This document shows positions 1-8,794 of a stretch of DNA of 64,000 bases, piece by piece; position 1 is the stretch's first letter, and the number at the start of each line of letters is the position of its first letter. The DNA is from Rhodoferax sp. (GTDB lineage: Bacteria; Pseudomonadota; Gammaproteobacteria; Burkholderiales; Burkholderiaceae_C): the NCBI RefSeq assembly GCF_018780565.1, contig NZ_JADMJN010000009.1, forward strand, positions 62,001-126,000. The letters are read 5' to 3'. The notes below the pieces were generated by a model that ran no database searches, had not been told where the DNA came from, and was given only the letters and a program-made list of their open reading frames with translations. A program made the translations under genes and the position numbers.

Positions 1-114
1 AACTCCGATCCCATGGGCGCAGGCTGGTTCTTCAAGGTGAAGCTCGCCAACCCGGCCGAGCTGGATGCCCTGATGGACGAGACCAGCTACACCAGTTTTT
101 CCGCCAACGCCTGA
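1..114 (+). CDS. gcvH: Glycine cleavage system H protein, C-terminal part (truncated by window edge)
   Basis: Only the last 37 codons are in the window, open from base 1 in frame 1 to a TGA at 112-114. The residues match the H-protein C-terminus: a [12 protein letters not shown] stretch followed by a short helix around [12 protein letters not shown] protein carries the lipoyl arm that shuttles the aminomethyl group between P, T and L proteins. The lipoyl-lysine lies upstream, outside the window. The stop is 14 bases before gcvP, consistent with a gcv operon. Identification is good because of the characteristic tail and the gcvP neighbour. Confidence 0.9.
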   Translation, partial: NSDPMGAGWFFKVKLANPAELDALMDETSYTSFSANA

Positions 115-128
115 ACCAGGGAATTTTC

Positions 129-3020
129 ATGTTGATGCAATCCGCCAAACCCTTGAGCGAGTTGGAGAACGCCTCCGAATTTCTGGCCCGCCACATTGGC
201 GTGGACGCCACCGATGAGGCATTGATGCTCAAAGTCGTGGGTTCCAGTTCGCGCCGTGAGTTGATCGACGGCATCGTGCCGCGCTCGATCGCGCGCACCA
301 GCCGCATGGCCATCCCGGAAGCGGTCACCGAAGCGCAGGCGCTGGCAGAACTGAAAGCGATTGCATCCAAGAACCAGGTGTTCAGAAGCCATATCGGTCA
401 AGGCTATTACGACACGCACACGCCGGGCGTGATTCTGCGCAATATCCTGGAAAACCCCGCCTGGTACACCGCTTACACGCCTTACCAGGCCGAGATCAGC
501 CAGGGGCGCATGGAAGCGCTGGTGAACTTCCAGACCATGGTCACCGACCTCACCGGCATGCCTATGGCCAATGCCTCCATGCTGGACGAAGCCACGGCGG
601 CGGCCGAAGCCATGACACTGGCCTTGCGCGTGGGCAAATCCAAATCCACCACTTTCTTTGTCGACAGCGAAGTCCTGCCGCAAACGCTGGAGGTGATCCA
701 GACCCGAGCCCGCCCCCTGGGGCTGACGGTCAAGGTCTGCACGGGCGATGAAGCCTTGCACGAGGAAAGCTTTGGCGTGCTGCTGCAATACCCCGGCGTG
801 AGCGGTGTGGTGCGCGACGACCGGCACTGGATCTCGCAGTACAAGACCCGTGGCGGCGTGGTCATCATGGCGGCCGATCTGCTGGCGCTCACGCTGCTGA
901 CACCACCCGGTGAGCTGGGTGCCGACATTGCCGTAGGCACCACCCAGCGCTTTGGAATGCCCCTGTGCAATGGCGGCCCGCATGCCGCCTACCTGGCCTG
1001 CCGCGACGAATTCAAACGCTCCATGCCCGGCCGTCTGGTAGGTGTGAGCGTGGACGTGCACGGCAACCCCACTTACCGCTTGGCGCTGCAGACGCGCGAG
1101 CAACACATTCGCCGTGAAAAAGCCACCTCCAACATCTGCACCGCGCAAGTCCTGCCCGCCGTGGTAGCCAGCATGTACGCGGTGTACCACGGCCCGCAGG
1201 GCCTCAAGCGCATCGCCCAGCGTGTGGCCTCGTTCACGGCCGTGCTGGCGCGTGGCCTGCAGGAAATGGGCTACAGCCTGGCCAACAGCACCGCGTTTGA
1301 CACGCTCACCGTCAACACGGCTGGCGCTACAGATTTAATAGCTGAACGCGCACGTTCTGCGGGGGCCAACCTGCGTTTAGTCTCCAAAGAATGCCTCGGT
1401 ATATCGCTGGACGAAACCACCACCCGCGAAGGCATTGAACAACTGTGGGCCTTCTTTGCCAAAGGCGGCCAGGTTCTGCCCAAAGTTGCCGCCAGCGAAA
1501 AAGGCATCGAACCACTCATCCCGGCTGAGCTGCGTCGCACCAGTGCCTACCTGGCGCATCCGGTGTTCAACACGCACCACTCCGAGACCGGCATGCTGCG
1601 CTACATCCGCCGCCTGAGCGACAAGGATCTGGCGCTGGACCGCAGCATGATCCCGTTGGGCAGCTGCACCATGAAGCTCAATGCCACCAGCGAGATGATT
1701 CCCATCACCTGGCCCGAGTTTGCTTCCCTGCACCCCTTTGCACCGCACGAGCAGTTGCAGGGCTACCGCGAGCTGGACGCACAACTGCGCACCTGGCTGT
1801 GCCAGGCCACGGGCTATGCCGGCATCAGCCTGCAACCCAATGCCGGCTCGCAAGGCGAGTACGCCGGGCTGCTGGTCATCAAGGCCTACCACGAGGCCCA
1901 TGGCCAGGGCCACCGCAACATTTGCCTGATACCCTCCAGCGCCCACGGCACCAACCCCGCCAGCGCGCAAATGGTGGGCATGACGGTGGTGGTCACGGCC
2001 TGCGACGCGCAGGGCAACGTCGACCTGGCCGACCTCCAGGCCAAGTGCGAGCTGCACAGCAAGAACCTGGCGGCCGTGATGATCACCTACCCCAGCACCC
2101 ATGGCGTGTTCGAAACCAGCGTCAAGGAACTCTGCGCCCTGGTGCATTCGCACGGCGGACGCGTTTACGTGGATGGCGCCAACATGAACGCGTTGGTGGG
2201 CGTAGCTGCTCCCGGTGAATTCGGCGGCGATGTGAGCCACCTGAACCTGCACAAGACCTTCTGCATTCCCCATGGCGGTGGCGGACCCGGCGTGGGACCG
2301 GTGTGCGTGGTGTCCGACCTGGTGCCCTACCTGCCCGGCCATGCCACCGGCGGCATTGCGTCCAAGGGCGTGGGCGCTGTATCTGCAGCCCCTCTGGGCA
2401 ATGCAGCGGTGTTGCCGATCAGCTGGATGTACTGCCGCATGATGGGCCCGCAAGGCCTGCAAGCCGCCACCGAGGTGGCGATCCTGAGCGCCAACTACAT
2501 CAGCGCGCGTCTCAAAAACCACTACCCCACCCTGTACGCCAGTGCCAACGGCCATGTCGCGCACGAGTGCATTCTGGATCTGCGGCCCTTGAAGGAAAGC
2601 AGTGGCGGCGCCAGCGGCATCTCGGCCGAAGACGTTGCCAAACGCCTGATGGACTACGGCTTTCATGCGCCCACACTGAGCTTTCCTGTGCCTGGCACGC
2701 TGATGGTGGAGCCCACCGAGAGCGAAACACTGGACGAGCTGGACCGCTTCATCAACGCCATGATCGCCATCCGCGAAGAGATTGGAAAAGTGGAGCGTGG
2801 TGAGTGGCCGCAGGACAACAACCCGCTCAAGCATGCGCCGCACACGGCCGCGTCGCTGATGGGTGAGGAATGGAATCGCCCCTACTCGCGCGAATTGGGC
2901 GGCTTTCCGCTGGCCACGCTGAAACAGGTCAAGTACTGGCCGCCCGTGGGTCGTGTGGACAACGTCTACGGCGACCGCAACCTGTTCTGCTCCTGCGTGC
3001 CGGTCAGCGACTACCAGTAG
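129..3020 (+). CDS. gcvP: Glycine dehydrogenase (decarboxylating), P protein
   Basis: This 963-residue protein is the full-length fused P protein of the glycine cleavage system. It decarboxylates glycine with pyridoxal phosphate and passes the aminomethyl group to the H protein. The PLP lysine is K709 in the LHKTF motif, followed by the glycine-rich [10 protein letters not shown] segment typical of the family. The start ATG at 129 has an AGGGA upstream and lies 14 bases after gcvH. Residues about 400-413 are encoded by a copy of the 40-nt dispersed repeat (1326-1365), giving locally AT-rich codons such as TTA and ATA in an otherwise GC-rich gene. The gene ends tail to tail, 4 bases from the DUF3089 gene. 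Confidence 0.97.
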   Translation: MLMQSAKPLSELENASEFLARHIGVDATDEALMLKVVGSSSRRELIDGIVPRSIARTSRMAIPEAVTEAQALAELKAIASKNQVFRSHIGQGYYDTHTPGVILRNILENPAWYTAYTPYQAEISQGRMEALVNFQTMVTDLTGMPMANASMLDEATAAAEAMTLALRVGKSKSTTFFVDSEVLPQTLEVIQTRARPLGLTVKVCTGDEALHEESFGVLLQYPGVSGVVRDDRHWISQYKTRGGVVIMAADLLALTLLTPPGELGADIAVGTTQRFGMPLCNGGPHAAYLACRDEFKRSMPGRLVGVSVDVHGNPTYRLALQTREQHIRREKATSNICTAQVLPAVVASMYAVYHGPQGLKRIAQRVASFTAVLARGLQEMGYSLANSTAFDTLTVNTAGATDLIAERARSAGANLRLVSKECLGISLDETTTREGIEQLWAFFAKGGQVLPKVAASEKGIEPLIPAELRRTSAYLAHPVFNTHHSETGMLRYIRRLSDKDLALDRSMIPLGSCTMKLNATSEMIPITWPEFASLHPFAPHEQLQGYRELDAQLRTWLCQATGYAGISLQPNAGSQGEYAGLLVIKAYHEAHGQGHRNICLIPSSAHGTNPASAQMVGMTVVVTACDAQGNVDLADLQAKCELHSKNLAAVMITYPSTHGVFETSVKELCALVHSHGGRVYVDGANMNALVGVAAPGEFGGDVSHLNLHKTFCIPHGGGGPGVGPVCVVSDLVPYLPGHATGGIASKGVGAVSAAPLGNAAVLPISWMYCRMMGPQGLQAATEVAILSANYISARLKNHYPTLYASANGHVAHECILDLRPLKESSGGASGISAEDVAKRLMDYGFHAPTLSFPVPGTLMVEPTESETLDELDRFINAMIAIREEIGKVERGEWPQDNNPLKHAPHTAASLMGEEWNRPYSRELGGFPLATLKQVKYWPPVGRVDNVYGDRNLFCSCVPVSDYQ
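1326..1365 (+). repeat. Dispersed 40-nt repeat, copy 1 (inside gcvP)
   Basis: The core has the form GCTAC, 7 bases, ATAGC, 18 bases, GGGGG. The outer GCTAC and ATAGC form an imperfect hairpin. The spacing is identical to six other copies in this window. Here it is read in frame within gcvP. The AT-rich middle (AGATTTA) contrasts with the surrounding codons. Confidence 0.65.
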
Positions 3021-3024
3021 GAAT

Positions 3025-4203
3025 TTATTTGCTTTTCGAAGCGGTCGCCAGATATGCTGCCGACTGCTTTTGAACAATATCCATCAAATTGCCTGCGACG
3101 AGATTGATATCGACCAGGTGAAGTCCCCAGTCATCCAGGGCTTTGCCATTGACCAGAATGTCGCCGGGAAAGTCATTGGGCCGTTGTGCCATGGACGCAG
3201 GCTGACTTGCCACCGACAGATACGATGCGCCCTCTGCATTGACACATTTCGCACTCAACAAACCGGGCAGCGCGGCAAAAGGTGTATCCGTCCTGGCAGC
3301 CATTGCCAGCCAATCTGCTTGGGCTGTACGCACCCCAAGCAGATTGCTCCTGATGGGCAGATAACTTTTGACTTCTGATCCACTGAGTGCTACCGGGTCG
3401 ACACATGCCACATCCATCCCCGGAGTTTTGGTCCGGCCGAACCGTGTGTTGGCCGGGGGAGGCACTGTTGAGCGGAACGTGACGTACGAGATCACACACC
3501 CTGTTTGAGATGCCGTTTTGCACAGCGGCACTTTTTTGAAGGTTCCACCAATATCCTGACCACTGGGAACGTCCATATTGAATCCGGGCAACAAGGCTGA
3601 TACCAGCAAGGACTGTGCTGGGGAACCTTCGATTTCCCTCTGCAGCAACTGTGCGAGCATGCGTGCCCCTTGTGAATGCCCGATCAACACAACACCGCGC
3701 CCCTGATTCTCAAACTTCAGATAGTGCCGCCACGCTGCAAGCACATCCGCATACCCCAGTCCCGGGTCGATCGGCATGGGGTTGCCCGACATCACGCTAC
3801 GCAAACCGGCCAGGGTGACTTGTCGGTACATCGGTGCAAAGGGTCTGCATACCGAGGCGAACAAGGAAAACTGATGCTCAACGGCTCGCTTCTCGCCTGG
3901 ACCAGGCACCCAGCCACTGTTGCCACCGGGGTCTTCCGAGATGGTTGGATAGACATAGAAACAGTCGACGGGGGCCAAGGGGTTGGGTTTCCAGGCCTCC
4001 ACCGTACCCGTTCCGTTTTCCGAAAGCCGGGTGATGCCGTTGCCGCTGGCGCACAGGTCCTGTCGCCCCGGTTTGCACAGCCAGGCTTCTTCGGAGGTGT
4101 ATGCCTCTGCAGCCGACCCCTGTGCGGCACACAGCGTAGCAAAACCCGGCACAGTCATCACAGCCAGAAGTGTTGCGCGCAAAAATTGGGACAGAGTTCG
4201 CAT
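3025..4203 (-). CDS. Exported DUF3089-type alpha/beta hydrolase
   Basis: This 392-residue protein begins with a signal peptide (MRTLSQFLRA, hydrophobic run, cleavage near LCAA-QGS), so it is probably periplasmic or secreted. The nucleophile elbow GHSQG puts the catalytic serine near residue 177. The FYVYPT segment around residues 92-97 is typical of DUF3089 proteins, which are predicted lipases or esterases of unknown substrate. I chose ATG 4203 rather than an upstream start (4260) because it places the signal peptide at the N-terminus. The gene is convergent with gcvP and on the same strand as the ACT protein upstream. No further functional clue is seen. Confidence 0.8.
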   Translation of the reverse strand: MRTLSQFLRATLLAVMTVPGFATLCAAQGSAAEAYTSEEAWLCKPGRQDLCASGNGITRLSENGTGTVEAWKPNPLAPVDCFYVYPTISEDPGGNSGWVPGPGEKRAVEHQFSLFASVCRPFAPMYRQVTLAGLRSVMSGNPMPIDPGLGYADVLAAWRHYLKFENQGRGVVLIGHSQGARMLAQLLQREIEGSPAQSLLVSALLPGFNMDVPSGQDIGGTFKKVPLCKTASQTGCVISYVTFRSTVPPPANTRFGRTKTPGMDVACVDPVALSGSEVKSYLPIRSNLLGVRTAQADWLAMAARTDTPFAALPGLLSAKCVNAEGASYLSVASQPASMAQRPNDFPGDILVNGKALDDWGLHLVDINLVAGNLMDIVQKQSAAYLATASKSK

Positions 4204-4312
4204 AACCAATTTCCATTCAGTTGAAAGTTGGAAATGTAGCTGCTGCTGCCGCACCTGCATTGATGCGAATCAATTTACGGCGAGCGCAAGCAGCAAAGTC
4301 CGGTTGGCAGAA

Positions 4313-4843
4313 TCAGCGCAGTGATTCTTCCAGATCAATGTCCACCGTCAGCGCATTCGCCACTGCATCAAGCTGATCATTGAGCTCCGCCATATCCAGG
4401 GTTCGCGGTACCTGGATGCTGGCGACGGCTTCGAACATGGGCGCGCCGCTCATCGGCGCGCTGCTGATGGTGGTGTCCATTTCGCGCACATTGATGTGAC
4501 GCGCCGCCAAGGCCATCGCCACCTCACGCACGATGCCGGGGCGGTCGTTGCCAATGATGCTCAGGCGCAGATTGCGGCAGTCCTCCTTGTCGGCGCCACG
4601 CGGCTCGGCTACCGCCACGACAATGGTCAAGTCCTTGCCCGAGAGCGCCGTCAAGGCGGCCCGCAAAGCGGGCTGCTGTGCTTCGCTCACGGCCACCTGA
4701 ACGATGCCGGCAAACTGACCGGCCAACTCACTCATGCGGCTTTCCAGCCAGTTGCCGCCGTGCTTGCTCACAGTCTGCGCCAGTTGCTCCACCAGCCCCG
4801 GCTTGTCCGCGCCGACAAAGGTAAACACCATGGTTGTTGTCAT
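4313..4843 (-). CDS. Glycine cleavage system repressor-like protein (two ACT domains)
   Basis: This 176-residue protein has two ACT domains, at about residues 5-75 (with GADKPGLVEQLA) and 90-170 (with NDRPGIVREVA). This is the architecture of GcvR, which in Escherichia coli binds glycine and GcvA to repress the gcv operon. It has no DNA-binding domain, so any regulation would act through a partner. The start is well supported: AAGGAG lies 7 bases before ATG 4843. It sits about 1.3 kb beyond gcvP on the opposite strand, which fits a link to glycine cleavage, but direct evidence is lacking and the match to GcvR is by architecture. Confidence 0.75.
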   Translation of the reverse strand: MTTTMVFTFVGADKPGLVEQLAQTVSKHGGNWLESRMSELAGQFAGIVQVAVSEAQQPALRAALTALSGKDLTIVVAVAEPRGADKEDCRNLRLSIIGNDRPGIVREVAMALAARHINVREMDTTISSAPMSGAPMFEAVASIQVPRTLDMAELNDQLDAVANALTVDIDLEESLR

Positions 4844-4895
4844 GTCAAAACTCCTTGTAGGTCATTGGATGGGTGGAACACGGCGCTGCACGCAA

Positions 4896-5810
4896 TTACT
4901 TGCGTGCCAGGTTTTCCATGGCCTTGGTGACTTCATTGCTGCCCTGGGCCGAGCCGCTTTGCGGCACTTGATCGCCCGTGCGATCCGTCACCTCGGCCAG
5001 ACGCTCCGCCAGGCGCTCGGGTGTCTGCGCATCGTTGCCCAGCCAGACGCCCTGTGTCATGGTGATGTGCGCTGCCTCAAAGGTGCCGGCACCCGCCAAC
5101 AATATGGTACGTGTCGGCGCATCCTGCGCGGCCAGCACCAGCATGGCGGGAACCACGGCTTCGGGCTTGAGCGCAGCCAGCACGGCCTCGGGCATCAGGC
5201 CCTCGGTCATGCGGGTCGCAGCCGTGGGGGCCAGGCAGTTGACGCGGATGTCGTTCTTGGCACCTTCCAGCGCCAGGGTTTGCATCAGCCCCACCAGCGC
5301 CATCTTGGCCGCGCCGTAGTTGGACTGACCGAAGTTGCCGTACAGACCGCTTGACGATGTGGTCATCACAATGCGGCCGTACTTCTGCTCGTTCATGAGG
5401 GCCCACACCGCCTTGGTGCAGTTCACGGCGCCCATCAGGTGTACGTCCACCACCAGTTCAAAGTCGGCCAGTTCCATCTTGGCAAAGCTCTTGTCACGCA
5501 AAATGCCGGCGTTGTTCACCAGAATGTCAACGCGACCCCAGGCGGCAACAGCCTGCTGCACCATGGCCTGCACCGCTGCAAAGTCCGTCACCGAGGCGCC
5601 ATTGGCAATAGCCTCGCCACCCGCGGCCCTGATTTCAGCCACCACGGCTTCAGCCGCAGTTGCCGAGCCACCAGAGCCGTCGCGTGCGCCGCCCAGGTCG
5701 TTCACCAGCACCTTGGCACCGCGCGCTGCCAGCGCCAGAGCGTGTTCGCGGCCCAAACCGCCGCCAGCGCCGGTCACGATGGCCACACGGCCTTTGAAAT
5801 CGATAGTCAT
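4896..5810 (-). CDS. Short-chain dehydrogenase/reductase (3-hydroxyacyl-CoA dehydrogenase-like)
   Basis: This 304-residue protein is a classical SDR with TGAGGGLG at residues 13-20 for NAD(P) binding, NNAG at 99-102, serines at 152-154, and catalytic Y165 and K169. The GAxVLVNDLGGxxDG region and the long C-terminal tail resemble the dehydrogenase domain of bacterial and peroxisomal multifunctional (R)-3-hydroxyacyl-CoA enzymes, so a beta-oxidation role is plausible. I use ATG 5810, preceded by GGAAAA; an upstream start at 5837 would add nine non-conserved residues. It is divergent from the Nudix gene and followed 52 bases later by the ACT gene. The substrate is not determined. Confidence 0.8.
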   Translation of the reverse strand: MTIDFKGRVAIVTGAGGGLGREHALALAARGAKVLVNDLGGARDGSGGSATAAEAVVAEIRAAGGEAIANGASVTDFAAVQAMVQQAVAAWGRVDILVNNAGILRDKSFAKMELADFELVVDVHLMGAVNCTKAVWALMNEQKYGRIVMTTSSSGLYGNFGQSNYGAAKMALVGLMQTLALEGAKNDIRVNCLAPTAATRMTEGLMPEAVLAALKPEAVVPAMLVLAAQDAPTRTILLAGAGTFEAAHITMTQGVWLGNDAQTPERLAERLAEVTDRTGDQVPQSGSAQGSNEVTKAMENLARK

Positions 5811-5919
5811 GTTTTTTTCCTGAAATGTTGGAGACAAATTGAACGCCGATACTCTGATAGTCTCAGCCAGCCAACCCTGTACTTTAATTCACTGCGCAAG
5901 GCACCTCTGAAAGTCGACC

Positions 5920-6795
5920 ATGGAACTGCATTCTGAAGTCATCACCACACCGCCACGCCCCGCCGCCACCGTGGTGATGCTGCGCAACAGCGCCCACGGC
6001 ATGGAAGTTTTTCTGCTCAAGCGGCATGGCCTGTCCGATGTGCTGGGCGGAGCCTACGTGTTTCCCGGCGGGAAAGTGGACGCGGGCGACGCCCAGCTGG
6101 ACATGGACACCCACATCGACCTACCCCTGGACACACTGCACGCCACCCTGAATGAGCCCGACATTGCCCCGCTGACCGCAGCCGGCCTCTATGTGGCGGC
6201 CTTGCGCGAGGCATTTGAAGAATCAGGCATTCTGTTTGCCCAGGGTGCCTCGGCCGAGCATGCAGCGCGGGCCACTGCGCTGCTGCGCGAAGGACATCAG
6301 TTTGACGAAATGCTGGCGCTGATGGGCCTGCGCCTGCAAACCAGCAGCGTGCTGCCCTGGTCGCGCTGGATCACACCCAAGATGTCGGCAGTGATGAACA
6401 AGCGCTTTGACACCCGCTTCTTTGTCTCGGCCGTGCCATCCGACCAGATTGCCCGCCACGACAACCATGAGGCCACCGAGAGCGTGTGGCTCTCCCCGCG
6501 CACCGCACTACAGCAGTACTGGGAAGGCCAGATCGAACTGGCGCCGCCGCAAATCATGAGCCTGGCGCATCTGGCACGCCACGGCAGTGTGAGCAGCGTG
6601 CTGGAGGCCGCACGCAGCCGCTTGCCTCCCGTGATTCAACCCGAGTCGTTCGAGCAGGAAGGCACCCGCGTCATCTGCTATCCGGGCGACGAGCGCCATT
6701 CGGTTCGCACACAAGCGCTGCCGGGCCCTACCCGGCTGATCTACCGCAATAAACGCTTTGAGCCGATGAGCGGCTTCGAGGGCTTGTTTGCCTGA
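5920..6795 (+). CDS. Nudix hydrolase (NUDT7/NUDT19-like)
   Basis: This 291-residue protein has a Nudix box starting with the GG at residues 50-51 and ending with REAFEESGI at 96-104. About 30 extra residues lie between the two halves, an arrangement seen in eukaryotic-type NUDT7/8/19 hydrolases that act on CoA derivatives. The two catalytic glutamates of REAFEE are present. The gene is divergent from the SDR gene (109-base gap holding both promoters) and convergent with the phosphofructokinase gene. Hydrolysis of CoA or acyl-CoA is a family-based guess; other nucleotide diphosphate substrates are possible. Confidence 0.78.
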   Translation: MELHSEVITTPPRPAATVVMLRNSAHGMEVFLLKRHGLSDVLGGAYVFPGGKVDAGDAQLDMDTHIDLPLDTLHATLNEPDIAPLTAAGLYVAALREAFEESGILFAQGASAEHAARATALLREGHQFDEMLALMGLRLQTSSVLPWSRWITPKMSAVMNKRFDTRFFVSAVPSDQIARHDNHEATESVWLSPRTALQQYWEGQIELAPPQIMSLAHLARHGSVSSVLEAARSRLPPVIQPESFEQEGTRVICYPGDERHSVRTQALPGPTRLIYRNKRFEPMSGFEGLFA

Positions 6796-6807
6796 AACGC
6801 CAGCGCA

Positions 6808-8028
6808 TCAGCGAGCGGGGTGCAACACCTTGGCCACCGGGTTGTGGCGCAGCCGAAACGCATCCGGCAGGCCCGAGCCCAGCAGCGGACGCAGGTACAG
6901 CCGAAACGCATCGGTGACATCGCTGCCGTTGGCGGCAATAAATTCATCTTCCATCACCCGCGTCTTGCCGGCCACGGCGCTCAGCGGCAGCAGCTCGTAG
7001 TCCACTGAATAAAAGCCGGTGCGCTTGATTGCCACCGAGCCATCCTGCGTGCCCCACATCGCAAACTGCACCGCCTTCTCACCCACCTCACGCGCCTCGC
7101 GCTGGTCCACATCCGACACACAGCCGATGAAAGAGCGCTGCAGGTAGCCAAAGGTGTCACCCCGCACCCGCTTGATCTTGAGCTTGGACTTGATCTCTTC
7201 GCACAGCAAATCGGCCAGCGCACCATTGCCCGAGAGCTGCACATTGCCGTGGGCATCGTGCTCCAGGTCCTTGGCCAGCAGGGTCGCAATCGGCGCACCG
7301 GACGCATCGTGGATGCCCTCGGACACGGCAATCACACAGCGGCCATAGCGCTCGTAGGTCTGCTTCACATCGGCCAGAAACTGTTCCAGCACAAAGGTGC
7401 GCTCGGGCAGGTAAATCAGGTGCGGGCCATCGTCGGGAAATTTCTTGCCCAGGGCCGATGCCGCTGTCAGAAAGCCGGCATGGCGCCCCATCACCACCCC
7501 TACATACACACCCGGTAGCGCCGCATTGTCCAGGTTGGCCCCGGCAAAGGCCTGCGCCACAAAGCGCGCCGCCGATGGGAAGCCGGGCGTGTGGTCGTTG
7601 CCCACCAGATCGTTGTCAATCGTCTTCGGAATGTGCAGGCAGCGCAACGGGTAGCCGGCCTTGCGGGCCTCTTCGCTGACGATCAGCACCGTGTCGGACG
7701 AGTCGTTACCGCCGATATAGAAAAAGTGCTCGATCTGGTGCGCCTGCAGCACCTTGAAAATCTCCTGGCAATACGCCAGATCCGGCTTGTCGCGCGTGGA
7801 GCCCAGAGCCGATGACGGCGTGTTGGCCACCAGCTCCAGGTTGTGCCGCGTCTCCTGCGTGAGGTCCACAAAGTCTTCGTCCACAATGCCCCGCACCCCG
7901 TGGCGCGCGCCGTAGATGCGCTCAATCCCACTAAAACGACGCGCCTCAAGCGCCACACCCACCAACGACTGGTTGATCACGGCGGTGGGGCCACCGCCCT
8001 GGGCTACAAGTATTTTTCCGGATGGCAT
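6808..8028 (-). CDS. pfp: Pyrophosphate-dependent 6-phosphofructokinase
   Basis: This 406-residue protein converts fructose 6-phosphate to the 1,6-bisphosphate and back, using pyrophosphate. The specificity signs are visible: GGNDS at 106-110, where the ATP enzymes have a GGDGS-type motif, and PKTIDND at 134-140, where lysine replaces the glycine of ATP enzymes. MGRHAGF at 180-186 is the substrate-binding loop. PPi enzymes act reversibly, so the gene may serve gluconeogenesis as well as glycolysis. It is divergent from the paa operon, with 284 bases between the start codons. Confidence 0.92.
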   Translation of the reverse strand: MPSGKILVAQGGGPTAVINQSLVGVALEARRFSGIERIYGARHGVRGIVDEDFVDLTQETRHNLELVANTPSSALGSTRDKPDLAYCQEIFKVLQAHQIEHFFYIGGNDSSDTVLIVSEEARKAGYPLRCLHIPKTIDNDLVGNDHTPGFPSAARFVAQAFAGANLDNAALPGVYVGVVMGRHAGFLTAASALGKKFPDDGPHLIYLPERTFVLEQFLADVKQTYERYGRCVIAVSEGIHDASGAPIATLLAKDLEHDAHGNVQLSGNGALADLLCEEIKSKLKIKRVRGDTFGYLQRSFIGCVSDVDQREAREVGEKAVQFAMWGTQDGSVAIKRTGFYSVDYELLPLSAVAGKTRVMEDEFIAANGSDVTDAFRLYLRPLLGSGLPDAFRLRHNPVAKVLHPAR

Positions 8029-8201
8029 GAGGGCATTCCTTCAAGATTGGTATTCAGATTTTTAACTGTACGCCATTGGGCAAGCAAGCCCAAAGTCATC
8101 ATTTGGTACAGAGTTCTACGTGCGATAACTTCGTTTTACCCACCTGACCCCAAAGCCGATTTGCGGGTTGCGCGCCAACAGGCATCAGGGTCTCTACTAA
8201 G

Positions 8202-8228
8202 TGGACATGACCTGGATCAGGATATGAT
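8202..8228 (+). promoter_or_regulatory. Candidate promoter of the paa operon
   Basis: TGGACA (8202-8207) and TATGAT (8223-8228) each differ by one base from the sigma-70 consensus. The 15-base spacer is shorter than usual. Transcription would start around 8235, at the left edge of the palindromic operator. The assignment is by eye only. Confidence 0.4.
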
Positions 8229-8236
8229 CGGTTTAT

Positions 8237-8264
8237 ATTTATTACCGACCGGTCGGTAATAAAT
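8237..8264. promoter_or_regulatory. 28-bp perfect palindrome, probable PaaR (TetR) operator
   Basis: The sequence is a perfect palindrome centred between 8250 and 8251, with core ACCGACCGGTCGGT flanked by AT-rich arms. It lies just after the candidate promoter and 48 bases before the paaI start. TetR-family repressors of paa genes in betaproteobacteria bind palindromes of this kind, and a TetR gene sits at the end of the same gene run (13955). Binding is inferred, not shown. Confidence 0.75.
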
Positions 8265-8312
8265 GTTTGTTTTGGATCAATACCCTGATAGTGCTGAATC
8301 GCTAGGCCACCC

Positions 8313-8771
8313 ATGACTGAACCCAGCTTGAACCCCCAACAAATTGCCGAGGCTGTGGCCGTCGGCATGATGGCCAATGACCGGGCCTCGCGTGGGCTGG
8401 GCCTGAAGGTGACTCACATCGGCCCGGGCACGGCACAGCTTGAAATGACAGTGCGCGACGACATGCTCAACGGCTTTGACATTTGCCACGGCGGCTACAT
8501 CACGCTGCTGGCAGACTCCACATTTGCGTTTGCCTGCAATTCCTATAACGAGCTGACCGTGGCCTCCTCGCTGGCGGTGGATTTCATCGCGCCGGGGCGC
8601 GGTGGCGATGTGCTGACCGCGCGCGCCACCGAGATCAGCCTGAGCGGGCGCACTGGCGTCTATGACGTGGAGGTGAGCAACCAGACCGGGGCGCGCATCG
8701 CCGTGTTCCGTGGCCGCTCCTACCGAATGAAGGGCAAGCCCGTGATCACCCTCCCAGCAGCTGCGAACTAA
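8313..8771 (+). CDS. paaI: Hydroxyphenylacetyl-CoA thioesterase PaaI
   Basis: This 152-residue protein is a hotdog-fold thioesterase. It has HGG at residues 59-61 and the catalytic aspartate D68 in LLADS, the arrangement known from PaaI. The enzyme rescues CoA from dead-end intermediates of phenylacetate degradation. It is the first gene after the palindromic operator and is followed after 23 bases by paaK, so it opens the paa operon. Confidence 0.92.
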   Translation: MTEPSLNPQQIAEAVAVGMMANDRASRGLGLKVTHIGPGTAQLEMTVRDDMLNGFDICHGGYITLLADSTFAFACNSYNELTVASSLAVDFIAPGRGGDVLTARATEISLSGRTGVYDVEVSNQTGARIAVFRGRSYRMKGKPVITLPAAAN

Positions 8772-8794
8772 GCCCCGGACCCAAAGGACACACC

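Noticed and set aside
1377..3077. 566-codon open frame antisense to gcvP
   Set aside because: Composition is rich in His, Gln, Ala and Gly as expected for an antisense frame, and gcvP is certain.
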